The position numbers and the translations under genes are program-made. A stretch of DNA of 64,000 nt from Calonectria ilicicola (Eukaryota > Ascomycota > Sordariomycetes > Hypocreales > Nectriaceae), in assembly GCA_020809705.1 (NCBI GenBank), contig CP085835.1:3782001-3846000 (forward strand), given 5' to 3'. The notes under the pieces were generated by a model. That model saw only the letters and a list, made by a program, of their open reading frames with translations. It searched no databases and was not told the DNA's origin. Below are positions 12,168-24,046 of this stretch, in pieces. The stretch's first letter is position 1. Each line of letters begins with the position of its first letter.

Positions 12168-13082
12168 TGCTGCGATTAATGACAATTCAATGCCAGCTTA
12201 TGGGGGTAAAGTTTAAAGAGATGAAGCGATGCTAGGTGAAAATAATTTGAAATGATCAAACAACAATCTATATATAACATTCTATGATTCTTTGAACCGC
12301 CTATGTCCTATTTCGTCGTAGTGGCCAACTCTGGGGTACAGTTATTCTGCTGCACTAGCAATGTAGAATCCATGTCGTATCACACAATTCATTCGATTAC
12401 TCCAAAGTAGTCGCTACAGTAAAATGAAGACTTTACAATATCACAAGACTAGTCTTAGATGTGAGTGGAGTCGCAAATGTGATATCGATTTTCGGTGAAA
12501 CCCGTGAGGCCACCTTGTGAATACTTCTTTTGCACTTTTTAATACGCCACAACGGGGGCCCGCACACTGGATGAACCCACTGGTTCGGCCCGCTCTATCA
12601 CAGTGATCACCACTAGCGATAGATACAGGTTGGTGAGACATTATTCTGAGTGTGCCCGCCGTGCGCTAATTGCGTTATTTTTTATCAATATACTGACATG
12701 AATTCCAGCTATGAGATCTAGGCGAGCATGTGCCATGAATTAGCCTTACATACAATCATCGTTTTTCTGAAAACTCTTATCAACCTAGCCACTTACTTGT
12801 GGTGTAAGCAGAGGAACTGCCCCGTAGCATGCGAGCAAAGTTATCAGAAGGCGGGATGGATTTCCAAAGAGAATACTTCGAGACTTCACGAAACCAAACA
12901 AATACTAGCGGCAGCTAGAGGTGGCGCTATCAATACACATTAGAGTAGCCAGCATTTATTCTCCATCGTGACCACACGCGGACTCTGTCCAAAAGATGAC
13001 CAGGGAGATCCACAGTGTGATAGTCAGCATTTCGCTTCACATTAGTGCACATTTCATCCTAGCAAAACAAATGTAAATCTCG

Positions 13083-13690
13083 TACCTGCTCATTGCATGA
13101 GATTACCACATTGGCGATAATTCTCAGCCAAGATAAATGACCAGATGCAACCGCCTCAGCCAGCCACCCGCATCAAATTCCGAGTCATAGCGCATTAACC
13201 TTTCCCAATTAGGAGAGGCTCCAGATTTAGCCGAACATAGTAAGGCCGTATTTGGACATGTGCAGAATAGAAGGACAGAGACAGAGTGAAAATCTTCATG
13301 GAGTTTAAAGTGGAACAAATGGCAACTATTACAGCTATAGCAAAGAGACGCGGCGAGGCTTGCCAAATGCTCAACCGTCGTATGCAGCGGTTTGTATAAT
13401 TGTGTGTTTCTAAAGAAAGGCAAGTCTCTCTTTTGACGACCAGATTTCTTATAAATTTATTGTCCCGAAACTTTGCTAATACAGGTTCTTTTCTCTTGAG
13501 CCTACGTCCATTACAAAACCTCCCTTCCCAGCGATCAATATGATTTCCCTCTTAGCTAACCGTTTTGTCTCTGGTAGAGTGGAAATCTCGGGCTAAAACA
13601 CCAATTGTGATGTGGCTGGTCGAGTGGCTGGCTGTATCACATCGGTAGCTTTGCGCGGCAAGACTACCAATACATGACCCGCTGGCTAAT
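13083..13690 (+). repeat. Old duplicated segment, copy 1
   Basis: Shares ordered blocks with 14446-14930 in the same orientation. Examples are CACATTGGCGATAA (other copy CACATTAACGATAA), GATAAATGACCAGATG, CGCCTCAGCCAGCCAC, and later GTGGCTGGTCGAGTGGCTGG followed by GTATCACA. Divergence and indels are substantial. It holds no credible ORF. Confidence 0.55.
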
Positions 13691-14445
13691 GGGTAGCTCG
13701 ATGGGTCCTCTATTCCGCATGGAATTTTAGAATCGATTTCTTTTGAGATTCTTTGGCGGATGACTGGCTCTAGATGTTCCAGCCTTTCCGCTTAGGAACT
13801 GTATCAGGTGCTCTTACGCTCATTCTTTCTTCTCCTTCCCGAGGCTTAGAGTGGAATTAGTTCAACTCATCGACCCCCAAGATTACGCGGATATTTTAGC
13901 ACAAAAGCAGTCTCAGCTCATTCAATGCCTTCACATCTACAACTTCACTCATGGCCCAAAAATGAACACCATGTTCGCTCAAATTATTACACTTACTAGA
14001 AAGTTTAGAAACATGTCTCATATATCTATCTCATTGTTTTCGCACCACGTCAAGATGTACTACTTCTATCTTGAAGGTGAAATACGCTCTACGTATAGAG
14101 GAAATATTGAAGACTAGTCAGTCTCTGGATTTCATTTACAGCCAGCGCTTAGGCCCGTCTCGCAGGTGTTATTTACATGAAGCTCGACAGTGATCTAGCA
14201 TAGCTTCACTGGACAGCCATATATATCCGCACACCGCTGTTGAGACTTACTCCTAGCATAATGACTTGTCAAAAGGATTATGGTGACCCTATCCATTTAT
14301 CATTGATCCAGCATTGATGTTTCAGTCTTAAAAATAAGTTCTGGCTCCAAACATTGCAACAATAACCACGATAGAATAGTTTGGTATTCCAACTTGACTA
14401 TATTGGGAAATCATCTCTCCTCAAAGATTCGGCCTTGATCTGGAC

Positions 14446-14930
14446 CTCGCCACCATGCAACGCTATCACATTAACGATAACTGTTCTGTCAGGATAAATC
14501 ACCAGGTGAATTCGCCTCAGCTGGCCACTTGCATCAAGCATGGAGCCACAACCCATTAGCCATACCCAATGAGGGTAGGCTCCAGCTTTGGGTATCTCTG
14601 CAGACGCTGAAAATAGACTAGGGGAAAGTGGATTTAATTTTCATGCATTCGACAAAGCGCAAAATAGGGGACGGAGCATCACTTCATTGCAGTTAGTCCT
14701 AGCTGCGCCTACGGGCATTCAACTCCTTCTAAGTCCTAAAATTTGCTCTTGTTACAATTCATTTTTCGCGGTGACCAATAAAATGGGGACATTATTAACC
14801 TTGCTCTCCGTGGTGGAGTGGAACCAGCAAACCCTGGCGGCACCTACTGCGCTTTTTTTGGTTGTTGTGGCTGATCCAGTGGCTAGCTGCCCGTATCACA
14901 CTACCCACCTTCGTGTAGAGAGCTCACTCG
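14446..14930 (+). repeat. Old duplicated segment, copy 2
   Basis: Counterpart of 13083-13690, offset by about 1.36 kb. Matching blocks are CACATTAACGATAA, GATAAATCACCAGGTG, CGCCTCAGCTGGCCAC, TAGGCTCCAG, and GTGGCTGATCCAGTGGCTAG followed by CGTATCACA. Differences are not only C/T and G/A, so this is ordinary old divergence rather than heavy RIP. Confidence 0.55.
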
Positions 14931-16714
14931 CTCTTCGCTAATGCATGGATCAATAGGTATCTGTATCCCGTGTGACAACCGAGGCTTGGCTTTACTCCGG
15001 GATTCTTTTCGTGTACGGTCAAGTTCTAGAGACGACACCGGGTGCCTTGAGCCTATCTAATCCAATCTCCCTCTCTGTTGAGATTTGCAGAATCACACAT
15101 GCAGTTCACCAAATAAGACCCCAGTAAAAACTAGACGAGCTCCTGGCTCAAAGTTGAGCCTAAATTCCCAGCCGAGTCATGAAGGTCACTGTCAAGAGTT
15201 TATGCTTCAAGCGCCTTGGCCGCGCAGCTGTAAAGTGTTAGGTTTCCGAAAAATCACCACTCATTGAACCATGTCCCAGAATTTGAAACTCCCAATGATG
15301 CCCCGAGGCCCATTCTATCCTGGAAAGAGCGGTGGCTATTGTCCGCAGCTGATCGAGCAGCACTACGACCGCTGCGGCGTAGCTATTCTATTATAATACA
15401 GTCAAACAATGCGCAATGACAAACTTAAAAACTTGATCATCCAGCTACATATTGGAGTCTAGGAACGTCCGGCCAGGGTATTAGGTAGCTACCAATACCG
15501 ATGCAAGTATTTGCTATTTACTGAGTATAAGACCCCTTCGCTTCCTTTAAAAACAAAATTCAGATATAAGCGGTGAGAGAAAAGCATTTCTAACCGAATA
15601 TGTTTGAGCTTAGTCAGTGGCTATTACGCAGAACTTCCAGATATATTGCTGGCGTTTCCGCCACTTTCAATGCAAGGAATATCCCTGGAACGCTGGAACT
15701 AAAGAATACGAATTTGTCGGTAAAACAAAGTTTCTTCAGTGTGCTTCAAAACCCTTGTTCGTTATCTCCATAAGAATCCCATGTTGTCGAGACCAAGGTA
15801 GGAGTGGACCGTGCAGTGTTGTACACCAGCAACACTCGTGACTCTCATAATTCCTTGGCACGACACGCCAAGGTATTGGCTGGCTTAGTTCGCATTAATT
15901 CAATCATTTCCTTGTAGGGGTCTGTATTATTGAGTGGGGAAGCTTCAACAGTTTCTTCAAATTTTGTATGTCGTCTCACAAACGAAATAGCTTCTTCTTG
16001 AACCCAAATAATTCTAGCAGTCTTTTCCATGCTGGTTTTGTTATACATAATTAAAAACTTTACAAATCAAAATTCATGAATACCAAACCTTAGCTTTGAT
16101 ATTTCTTTAGTCAAAGGTCTCCAATACCACCATTGCCGGCTAAGTGTGGAACAGTGGTCTCAGGGTTGGAAGTTGGAGCCGCCGTGACAGGGGCCCCCGA
16201 CGATCCGAAACCTTGATCGGATAGCATTCCGATAATCTGGAATATACCATGTAGCAGTAATACCAAACCGGATGATCATCAATTATATTCCTTAATCGTC
16301 ATTTTGACTGACCGCGAAACTTTGGCCTTGACTAATAGGGCCCACCAAGTCCATGGCGGAAGCCGCGGACCCCGATGCGCACAGCGGTTTAACAACGGCT
16401 CTCTACTGTTGACATATGTGTGATATATTGGATTCTGTAAAATTCAGTCCCTTATCCAATCAGGTTTTGCGCTTTTTGTCTTGTAACCTGGTCCCGAGAC
16501 GCATGGATCTAATCTTGTTGAAGCCTTGGCTATTACACAAAGCTTCTTGTCTCTGAATGCTTGAAGAACTAAGTAATCAGAGGCGACCAAGATATAAATA
16601 AGCTCTTTTTCCCTTTCATTTGTATCAATACGATCCAAACAACTTCTTTTTAAAAAAAAACAACAGAATCTTACACCATCATCTTACACCATCATCTTTC
16701 AACATCCATCCAAT

Positions 16715-17055
16715 ATGCAGTACCAAAAGACCCTCCTCCTCTTCTTCGTGACTCTACTTTCTGGAAATGCTGCAGCTCAACTTTGCAGCGAGCCTCCTGC
16801 GAACTGTGTTCGTAAAAACGTAAGTCTATGTGATGAATAATTCATTGACTGCAATCAACATTCAGATGCTGACAAATATAAACCAGTGTAATGAGGATTT
16901 CAACAGGCCTGGAGACATCTGCGCTCGCCAAGTAAGTCCTATCTCTGCCCTTTTTTCACTTGTCTCTTTTCAAGCTTTCTCAAGCTAATGCTCCTGTCCA
17001 GTGCCCTGGTCGTGTCACAGCCATCTGCTGTAACACCGGCTTTCATTGTATCTAG
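16715..17055 (+). CDS. Small secreted cysteine-rich protein, effector-like
   Basis: Three exons (16715..16819, 16866..16931, 17002..17055), all split between codons, encode 74 residues. The first 21 or so form a clear signal peptide (MQYQKTLLLFFVTLLSGNAA). The mature part of about 52 residues contains eight cysteines in the order C-x6-C-x11-C-x11-C-x3-C-x8-CC-x5-C, which suggests four disulfide bonds. The exon-intron signals are strong (two GTAAGT donors) and the reading frame is too short to be found without them. Eight-cysteine secreted miniproteins of this size in fungi include host-directed effectors, antimicrobial peptides and hydrophobin-like proteins. The spacing here, with only one CC pair, does not fit a canonical hydrophobin. 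Its position between the two Thr-rich secreted-protein genes supports a role at the cell surface or in host contact. Function is otherwise unknown. Confidence 0.85.
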
Positions 17056-17805
17056 GGGCGCTCCCTCTTGATACCTCCTTGCAGCCTTCCTTTCAGCAAT
17101 GGTGCTAGAAGAATACGGTCAAACTTATCATCAGTATTTATTGCGCTAAGATCTCGAGAGATGAATATTGAAGTGTTTGGTGAAGGCCGTGACAACAAGA
17201 AACAGAAAAAGCGGTGACATTCCCTACGTTAGGGAAGTCGGCTTGTCTAAAATCAATATTCTAGCTAGTTTTATGAAACATCCTCTTTTCTCCACTTCGC
17301 GGAGACGCCTTTACATAAGAAGCAATGGGTTCCGCCGCCTGGCTCCCGTATTCTTTATATACTTCCCATTGCCAATTTTGTTCATTTGTGAAGAAATATT
17401 CTTTCCTCTCAATAACTCGAGAACTGGCCTACCCGCCCGGGCCCAGAAATCATAACCTCTCCCCACATAGTCCTCGAAGCAACTGTGAATCATATCACCA
17501 CGATGACCCCACTAGCTTACAGGGGCTCGTGTTGAAGTTATTTGTCCGTCCAGGCCACAGGCACTCAGATTAAACGCCATAAATACCTCGTATTTTCTAC
17601 ATGCAGTCACCGTGCCATTTCAGCAGTGCATATGCCACATACATTACTCTCTTTGGTGCACATCACATTACTTAGATATTCTCAGCCAAAAAGAATATGT
17701 ATTCGCTGAGTATAATGTGAGTATTAAAAAAGTGTAAAATATACTTTGCTCGGAATCTAAATGAAGTTCGGCATTATATGCAATATTTTCGGGTTTATAC
17801 CTCAA
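17056..17805. other. Intergenic, convergent 3' flanks
   Basis: No conserved frame. The ORF at 17168-17455 has no recognisable content and is treated as chance. Confidence 0.5.
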
Positions 17806-19160
17806 CTACTGACCAAGTGGTGAAGTCTGGATATATCCTATAGGACTACTAAAGATAATGTCGCCGGCTAGTGCGTACGCCCACCCGCCATCTTCAGTTA
17901 AAGTGCCATCGAATTCGTTTACTTCCAAGGCCTTGCACGAAGGACTGTCTCTATTGCGGATGAGGAAACATCGTTTAATCTGTGGATCAACTTCACCGCC
18001 ATTAAATATAGACGGATCAACTTGTTCAGCGCTCACCAATCCGCCAATGCATGAGTCGCCGTTTGCGCTGACACACCAATCATAGCAGTCGTCCAAGGAC
18101 GTAACATAGGTGTCAATAGCGCCGGCGATTTGGGCTCCCACGCTAACCTTCTCAGTAGCGGTCATTGTAGCATACCCGCAGGCGGGTGAATCGCTGGTGG
18201 TTGTAGATTCGACAGTGGCTGGTAGTATGTCAGTACCAAAAGTATTGTTGATTTAACCAAAGGTCTTACATGTTGGAGTGGAAATTATCTCAACATCATT
18301 CTCTGTGACTACAGCAGTTGTGGTAACAGTATAGTCCGTTGTAATAGTAGTGGTGACGGTATGGTCCTTGGTGACAGTGACGGTCGCAGTCGCACTGGAT
18401 AAAAATAGTCAGACACAATTATCGCCAATAGTTTGCTCCAACCCGTTCATTCACACGCACGTTGTAGTAATGGTCTTTGAGACATCTGGAAAATATTTGT
18501 TTGTAACCTTGGGCAGTTCCTTTGTAATTGTCACAGTCTTTGTGGTGGGAGCAACCGTTACGGTGCTGCATTTGGCGGTGACAGTGGTAGTCTTGATACA
18601 GTCAACACGCTGGGGATACTGTGCTTGGTAGGGCTTGACAGCATCGGTTCTTTTGGCTTTTTTCTTCTTACTCAAGAAGCCATTTTGGGTCTGACTGGTT
18701 GTCCGCGTAACATCAGGAGCGGCTGTTTGTGTGAAAACAGTGGTTAGTGTGGTGATGTGGGTATTAGTGTCAGTTTTAGTTTTGGAAATGGTGTTTGTGG
18801 CAGTAACTGTGAAAGTAGCTTGTTTAATGTCAGTTACGTTGATTTCCAAAACATGAGTTAAATTTTCTTACACGTCACAGTTCTCGTACCCGTCTTTGTA
18901 ACACCACCCAGAGTCTTAGTCGAAAGAGCAACACGATACTTGGTTAAGGTGGTTGTCACTGCCTTGATAGTAACGGTCTTATCAAGCTTCTTGGTAACCT
19001 TACTCGTCTGAGTGACAGTCTGGGTCTTGGTAGAAGTCTTGGTGGCGGGGTACTTGACAGCCAGTGAACCAAATTGAGTGGAGCAGGTTACTTGAGGGTT
19101 CTGGCCAAGGGCGGCTTCAGCCCCCATACAGAAGAGAAGCAATGCTTTGAGGGGCCGCAT
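17806..19160 (-). CDS. Thr-rich secreted protein with C-terminal Apple/PAN-like Cys domain (paralogue 2)
   Basis: Minus-strand exons 19160..18872, 18818..18461, 18394..18270 and 18218..17806 join in phase to 394 residues. It starts with a signal peptide (MRPLKALLLFCMGAEAALG). Residues 40-240 are TVT/KTV repeats (TKTSTKTQTVTQTSKVTKK, TITTDYTVTTTAVVTEN), interrupted by a basic motif (KKKKAKRTDAVKPYQAQYPQ) resembling that of the 10855-12167 protein. From about residue 250 a compact domain has six cysteines: ACGY, DDCYDWC, GDSCIGG, KRCFL and SPSCKAL. The order and the CYDWC...C...CFL pattern resemble Apple/PAN-type domains of fungal extracellular proteins, usually involved in protein or carbohydrate contact. 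The repeats predict heavy O-glycosylation and a surface or secreted location. The domain assignment is tentative. Confidence 0.8.
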
Positions 19161-20779
19161 GTCTGTATAAAGCAAGATGGATGGATGAATGGGCTCTGAA
19201 GACGTCAAAAAAGAAAAAATACGACGAAAGCTAATCAAGCAAATTTGCTTGGAAGCCAATAAAGCAGAATGCACAAAACCACACAGCTTCACTCTCCCCA
19301 ATTAAATATCTTGCGCCGCAACCTGGGAAATTATTGGGAATACTGAATGGCAACCGGCTCGTTTATTTACTTCTACTCATTTACCGCCTTTGGGGGGAAC
19401 GAAAGGAGAGGCCCTTGTGGCTGCGCTATTTCTCGATCTATTTAATGTGGCTGAATGACGCGTCATAACTTGGTTCAAAGCACCAGCATTCTTAGCCCAG
19501 AGGCCTGGTGCGGTCATTAAGGGAGGCCAGTCGCAAATTGTCTTCTAGAAAAAAGGTGCGCTCGAAATTCTCTAGAATAAATATTCCTGACAGCTCAAAT
19601 TTTTTCAAGAGAGGGCTGCTGACTCTTTGATGCATTTTGGGGGTCTTGGAAACTTGAATTCTACATAAATTTGCTGAGCCGTGGCTTCGGTTCGCCACAT
19701 GCATTAAGAAATCGCGAGCCATACCAAATACAGTACAGGAGGCTCCAAATTTAATTCAGGCCCTGAATTTTTCTTTCCTGAATTGGACCGCACAAATTAG
19801 GAAAGGTGTCAATTTTTTTGCGCTAGCATTCGCCCAAAAATGCCCAGTATTCCTGCTGAAAACGAAAAGCCCGAGACGACTTGGTGAAATAACATCGCTT
19901 TGTCGGGAATATAAGATATTGGCTCAAGATGCACTTGGATTCAGTGCACGTCTATGTCTTATTGAAAAAGAGAGGGATATTGTTGTAGTTGAGGATGTTG
20001 TTGATAGGGGCCACTCGTCGCACCACTCAACCCACTCTCGACGCTAATTTGGCCACCCAAAACACATTTATGCTCGCTAGAGCAAGGTCCAGACCGGCCG
20101 GTCGCCAGCATTATCTATAGACTATTTACAAAAATTATTCGTGCTAAGTAGCCAGCTCTTTATTCTTTTAGCCATCAGGTGGCAAATATTGGACGTGGAG
20201 TACCCATAGAGCTTCAACGATTCCAAGAGTCAGCCATAGGGTAGCTGCCGGACTTGTTTGGGAGAACAACACTTTATGATGCTATATTGGTAATTATATG
20301 AATTGGCATATAAATTCACTTAGAAGTGATATATATATTTTTCCAAAAAAAAACAAAAAAAACAAATTAAAGCTTAAAAAATAATGAATAGGTGTATGGT
20401 TTGATGAATTTCAGCCTAGGTATCAACTGTCAAATTTTGATATCCAAAACCATAGGGCGATGTCAAGGTCACGGCAGAATGACAAAAGTCAAGATGACCG
20501 CAAAACAACCCTCCCATAGGAGGATAGTTGAGAAAATCAATTATCTTTATCACCCAAACATCTAGATATCCATGGAAACCCGCTAATATCGGGAATCAGG
20601 ATTGTTGTGGCCAATTGCTAACAGAGTGTCACGTGCACCCGCGTATTTGAGCAACGCGACCGCGTCGGTAAACAGAGGCTCTCACCTAAAGAGAGGACAT
20701 GCCCTGAAATGTGTGCTATAAATAAACTGATAGTTGAATCCACAAGTTCACTTCAATTCAATGCAATTAAAATATTTTT
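19161..20779. other. Intergenic without recognisable gene
   Basis: 1.6 kb with no conserved frame. The part next to 19160 is the promoter of the Thr-rich gene; the part near 20779 is the 3' flank of the dipeptidase gene. An A-rich tract occurs at about 20345-20385. Confidence 0.5.
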
Positions 20780-21787
20780 CTATGCATCTCCCCAAATTTT
20801 GTCGAGATATTTCAGCCAGTTTTCTCCGAGAACCTTTTTCATCTTTTCTTCTCCCCAGCCCTTCCTTGCCATGGCAACAGCCAACTCTTCGCGATCTGCC
20901 AGCTTCCCCAGCGGCTTGACAACTTTCTGACTGCCCCATGGCGTTAGTTGTCTCGCGTATCCCTTGTCATTGTTGCACCACTCCAAAAACGCGCCCGGTC
21001 TTTGGTGGCCCTCGCTGGCGTCCGATCCCACACCCACGAGGTCTTCGCCGACAAGACCAATCACGTAGTCCAGCGCGTCGACGTAGTCATCAATCGTGCT
21101 GTCGTTGCCTTTGGCCATGTGCGGGCCGAACTGGCTCAGCCCGATGAAACCACCCTTAGAGCCCAGTAGCTTGATCAGGTGATCCTCCTTGTTACGAGGA
21201 TGGGATTTTAGACCACCCGGGAGAATATGTGAAAAGCATGGTGGCTTTCCACTGGGAGCGTAGTTTATGACGTCCTCTGAGGTCTGTGGCCCAACATGGC
21301 TCAAGTCGCAGACTATGCCCAGCTTGGCCATTTCATCAACCACCTGTCGCCCAAATCCTGTCAAGCCAGAGTCCCGAAGCTCGGTGTAGCCAGCACCGCT
21401 GTAATTTTGCGTGTTGTAAGTGAGTTGCATTTTACGCACACCAAGGTCGCGGAACACTCGAAGATATGACAGTTGATCCTCAATGCCTGATGTGTTTTGC
21501 CAACTCAACAGCACAGCCGTGCGACCGGACTCTTTGGCTTTGCGGATGTCGCTGACAGAGTGTGCTTGAACAATGAGATCTGAATGTTCTTCAAACCACT
21601 CCTTCCACTCGACAACATTGGCTAAGCTGCCACGAAGGCCCTCCCAAAGCCCACAGGTGCAGGAGACACCAGTGATGCCGCCGGCATGCCAGGCCTCAAA
21701 GAGCTCGCGGGACCATTTGCTGATATTGAGTCCATCAAAATGGATTGATGAGCGATAGAGCTCACGAGCTTCTTGTTCCGTCACCAT
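20780..21787 (-). CDS. M19-family (renal/membrane-type) dipeptidase
   Basis: Intronless gene of 335 residues from the ATG at 21787; an upstream in-frame TTG at 21805 is not used as start. M19 enzymes hydrolyse dipeptides, and relatives in fungal clusters process Cys-Gly or other conjugated adducts, using two zinc ions. Expected ligands are all visible: H-x-D in SSIHFDGL, the bridging glutamate in NTSGIED, His in CDLSHVG, His in PCFSHILPGG, and Asp in GVGSDASEG. The conserved run LGVRKMQLTYNTQNYSGAGY is also present. There is no signal peptide and no GPI tail, so it is probably cytosolic. It is divergently transcribed from the MFS permease gene at 22392 across a 604-bp shared promoter, which suggests the peptide bond broken belongs to the compound handled by the neighbouring genes. 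Confidence 0.9.
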   Translation of the reverse strand: MVTEQEARELYRSSIHFDGLNISKWSRELFEAWHAGGITGVSCTCGLWEGLRGSLANVVEWKEWFEEHSDLIVQAHSVSDIRKAKESGRTAVLLSWQNTSGIEDQLSYLRVFRDLGVRKMQLTYNTQNYSGAGYTELRDSGLTGFGRQVVDEMAKLGIVCDLSHVGPQTSEDVINYAPSGKPPCFSHILPGGLKSHPRNKEDHLIKLLGSKGGFIGLSQFGPHMAKGNDSTIDDYVDALDYVIGLVGEDLVGVGSDASEGHQRPGAFLEWCNNDKGYARQLTPWGSQKVVKPLGKLADREELAVAMARKGWGEEKMKKVLGENWLKYLDKIWGDA

Positions 21788-22391
21788 TTTCAGGGCTTGT
21801 TCCAACTGATGCAGAGAATATACCGAACCTGTGCGGCTTTGCTATAGAAGTGGGGATATTCACTTGTAGGCCCATGTCTTTATATTCCCTGCTACCTCCG
21901 AAACTGCAGCTCTATCTCGTCCATTGATAAGCATCTGCTTGAACTGGGCGCCGATGCCGATCGAGTGGATCAATGATTACTCCCGCGTCCAATCCAGCCC
22001 CGCCAAAACCAGTTGGGTATGAGGCCAAGAGACGTAACATCGACGAAGATCGCGGAGCACCCGACGGCCTTCTTGCCGGATCTAGTAGAATTGATCGGGT
22101 GCCGCCCGACCTCATTCGTTTGTGCAGCGACTGGTTTGTTCTTCCACAGGACTGGCGCCAATTTTTGGATCCTTCGGCCTGATGTGACTGGCTGCGAGTG
22201 TTATCGCCATTGACAGGGGTGGTTACGTGCGTACCGATATTGGAATGGGCGGTTCACCACCGGATAATGCTGGTGCAATAGATAGTGTGGATATTTAAGC
22301 ATGTAGCAGATGTTTTCTATTTGACCAGCGAACACTCTTTGCGCGTGGTTAACTTTTGGGTGCATCTCGCAATAGTGGTTCGCTGCGAACG
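21788..22391. promoter_or_regulatory. Shared divergent promoter of dipeptidase and MFS permease
   Basis: 604 bp between two divergent starts with no credible ORF. It contains a GC-richer half around 21950-22150. No specific operator can be assigned with confidence. Confidence 0.5.
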
Positions 22392-24046
22392 ATGGCAGAC
22401 ACTAGAAACATGGAGCCCTACAATGACGGTGATGAGCCAGTAGGGCGTCGATCTTCAGACCAAAAACACACTACTATCGCTGAAACGGGTGCTGCAGATG
22501 AAAGTTCCCTGTCACACCCACGGAAAAGGTCCCTTCGCCAACGAATGCTGGCCGCGATATGGGACGCTTATGACAAAACACCCGAAGAACGCAAATTTCT
22601 TGGCAAGATTGATTGGTGGATTCTTACATACTGTTGTATCGCCTATTTCGTCAAGTATCTAGACCAGACCAATGTAAGTCAACATCAAATGTGATCCCGA
22701 AATACATCATTAACGCCTCATGACCTAGGTTAGCAATGCATATGTCTCTGGCATGAAGGAGGATTTGGACATGACAGGGAATGACCTTAACCTTCTCAAT
22801 ACATTTTTCAACGTTGGGTACATTCTTGGACAGCTACCATCCCAAATTATCATCACCAAGATTCGGCCATCCATCTGGTTACCCACGGCTGAGCTTATCT
22901 GGAGCTTTTTCGTCATGGGCATGGCTGGTGCAAAGAATACGAAGACTCTTTGCGCATTGCGATTTTTTATTGGACTTTTGGAGGCATCAGCATACCCAGG
23001 CATCATGACCTTGCTGGGGAGTTGGTACACTCCAACGGAACTTGGAAAGCGGGCTTGTATTTTCCAAGCATCCTCTAGTGCTGCTCAGATGTTTTCGGGG
23101 TAGGTGTGCTCGTTTGTCAAAAGTCTTTTCATTAGACTAACGTATTTGTCAGGTACCTCCAAGCAGCTCTCTATGCTGGCATGGATGGACGAAGTGGACT
23201 GAGGGCATGGCAATGGCTTTTCGTTTTTGATGGTAAGCACTTTAATTTCTAGATGATCGGAAATGAAACTGACCAATCCTAGCCATCATCGGAATTCCGG
23301 TATGTCTTTATGGATACTGGGCCATTCCAGATTCCCCAACGTCATCCAGAGCCCGTTGGCTTAAGCCTCATGACCGTGATATGGCCATCAGCCGAATGGA
23401 AAGACACGGCCGAGCACCGATGAAAAAGCTCACCTGGAGTATAATTCGACGGATCGTGTCAACATGGCCCGTCTACCTGTTTTGCGCAATTTTTATTTGC
23501 CATGTCCTGGGCATTCGAATCTACTCATATTTCAACCTCTGGCTCAAAGCGACAGGCCGCTACACGACTGAAGAAGTCAATATTATTCCCAGCGCCGGGT
23601 ATGGTCTGCAGATTGCATTTACTCTTAGTTATGCTTGGGTATCAGATGCAATCCAGCTGCGGTGGCCGCTCATTATTGTGGCGTGCTTAGTTTCCATCAC
23701 TGGCACCGTTATTTTGTCTATTTGGCCAGAGGATAATTTTGCCGCCATGATGGCTGGATGGTTGCTCACTTTCTGTGAAACCGGTGCTGGTGCACTTATC
23801 ATCACATGGATCAATGAGATTCTTTCATACTCTGCTGAGCATCGGGCTATCGTTATTGGTGTTGTAGAAACGGCAGCATTTACCTTTCAAGCGTGGGTGC
23901 CATTGCTTATCTACAACACGGGCGAAGCCCCCCATTTCCCAATCGGCTACGAAATGGCGACCATGTTTTTCGCTCTGGAGATTGTTCTTACCCTGGTCAT
24001 CCTATACCTGTCGAAGCGATACCCATTGACCGGACAGATAGCGTAA
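22392..24046 (+). CDS. MFS permease of the anion:cation symporter (DAL5/Liz1-like) family
   Basis: Exons 22392..22673, 22729..23099, 23153..23232 and 23283..24046 join in phase to 498 residues. After a polar N-terminus of about 70 residues comes the family entry segment (KIDWWILTYCCIAYFVKYLD, then QTNVSNAYVSGMKEDL). Next are GYILGQLPSQIIITKIRPSIWLP, RFFIGLLEASAYPGIMTLLGSW and a WQWLFVFDAIIGIP segment, all signatures of the ACS group that carries allantoate, pantothenate, nicotinate and similar small organic anions. Twelve hydrophobic segments are expected and the C-terminal half shows six. The start was taken at MADTRN. The C-terminal tail is short (LSKRYPLTGQIA). The shared promoter with the dipeptidase suggests import of a peptide-like or amide-containing substrate, but the substrate cannot be read from sequence. 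Confidence 0.9.

Larger units (their letters stand above)
12168..16714. other. Long gene-poor interval with duplicated non-coding sequence
   Basis: None of the short ORFs (for example 12728-12943, 13851-14117 on plus, 15845-16048 on minus) resembles a family or shows convincing splicing, so none is called. Two stretches inside, near 13.1 and 14.46 kb, are diverged copies of each other and are listed as repeats. The last part is the promoter of the small secreted-protein gene, with a CACCATCATCTTACACCATC direct repeat just upstream of its start. Confidence 0.5.

Noticed and set aside
13851..14117. 88-residue ORF (LIDPQDYADILAQKQ...) as a gene
   Set aside because: No family resemblance, no splice extension, and it sits between the two duplicated non-coding segments.
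15845..16048. 67-residue minus-strand ORF as a gene
   Set aside because: Polar and plausible in composition but no homologous motif or exon partner was found.
19161..19301. Upstream in-frame extension of the Thr-rich gene
   Set aside because: The ATG at 19160 gives a typical signal peptide, and the extension would bury it.
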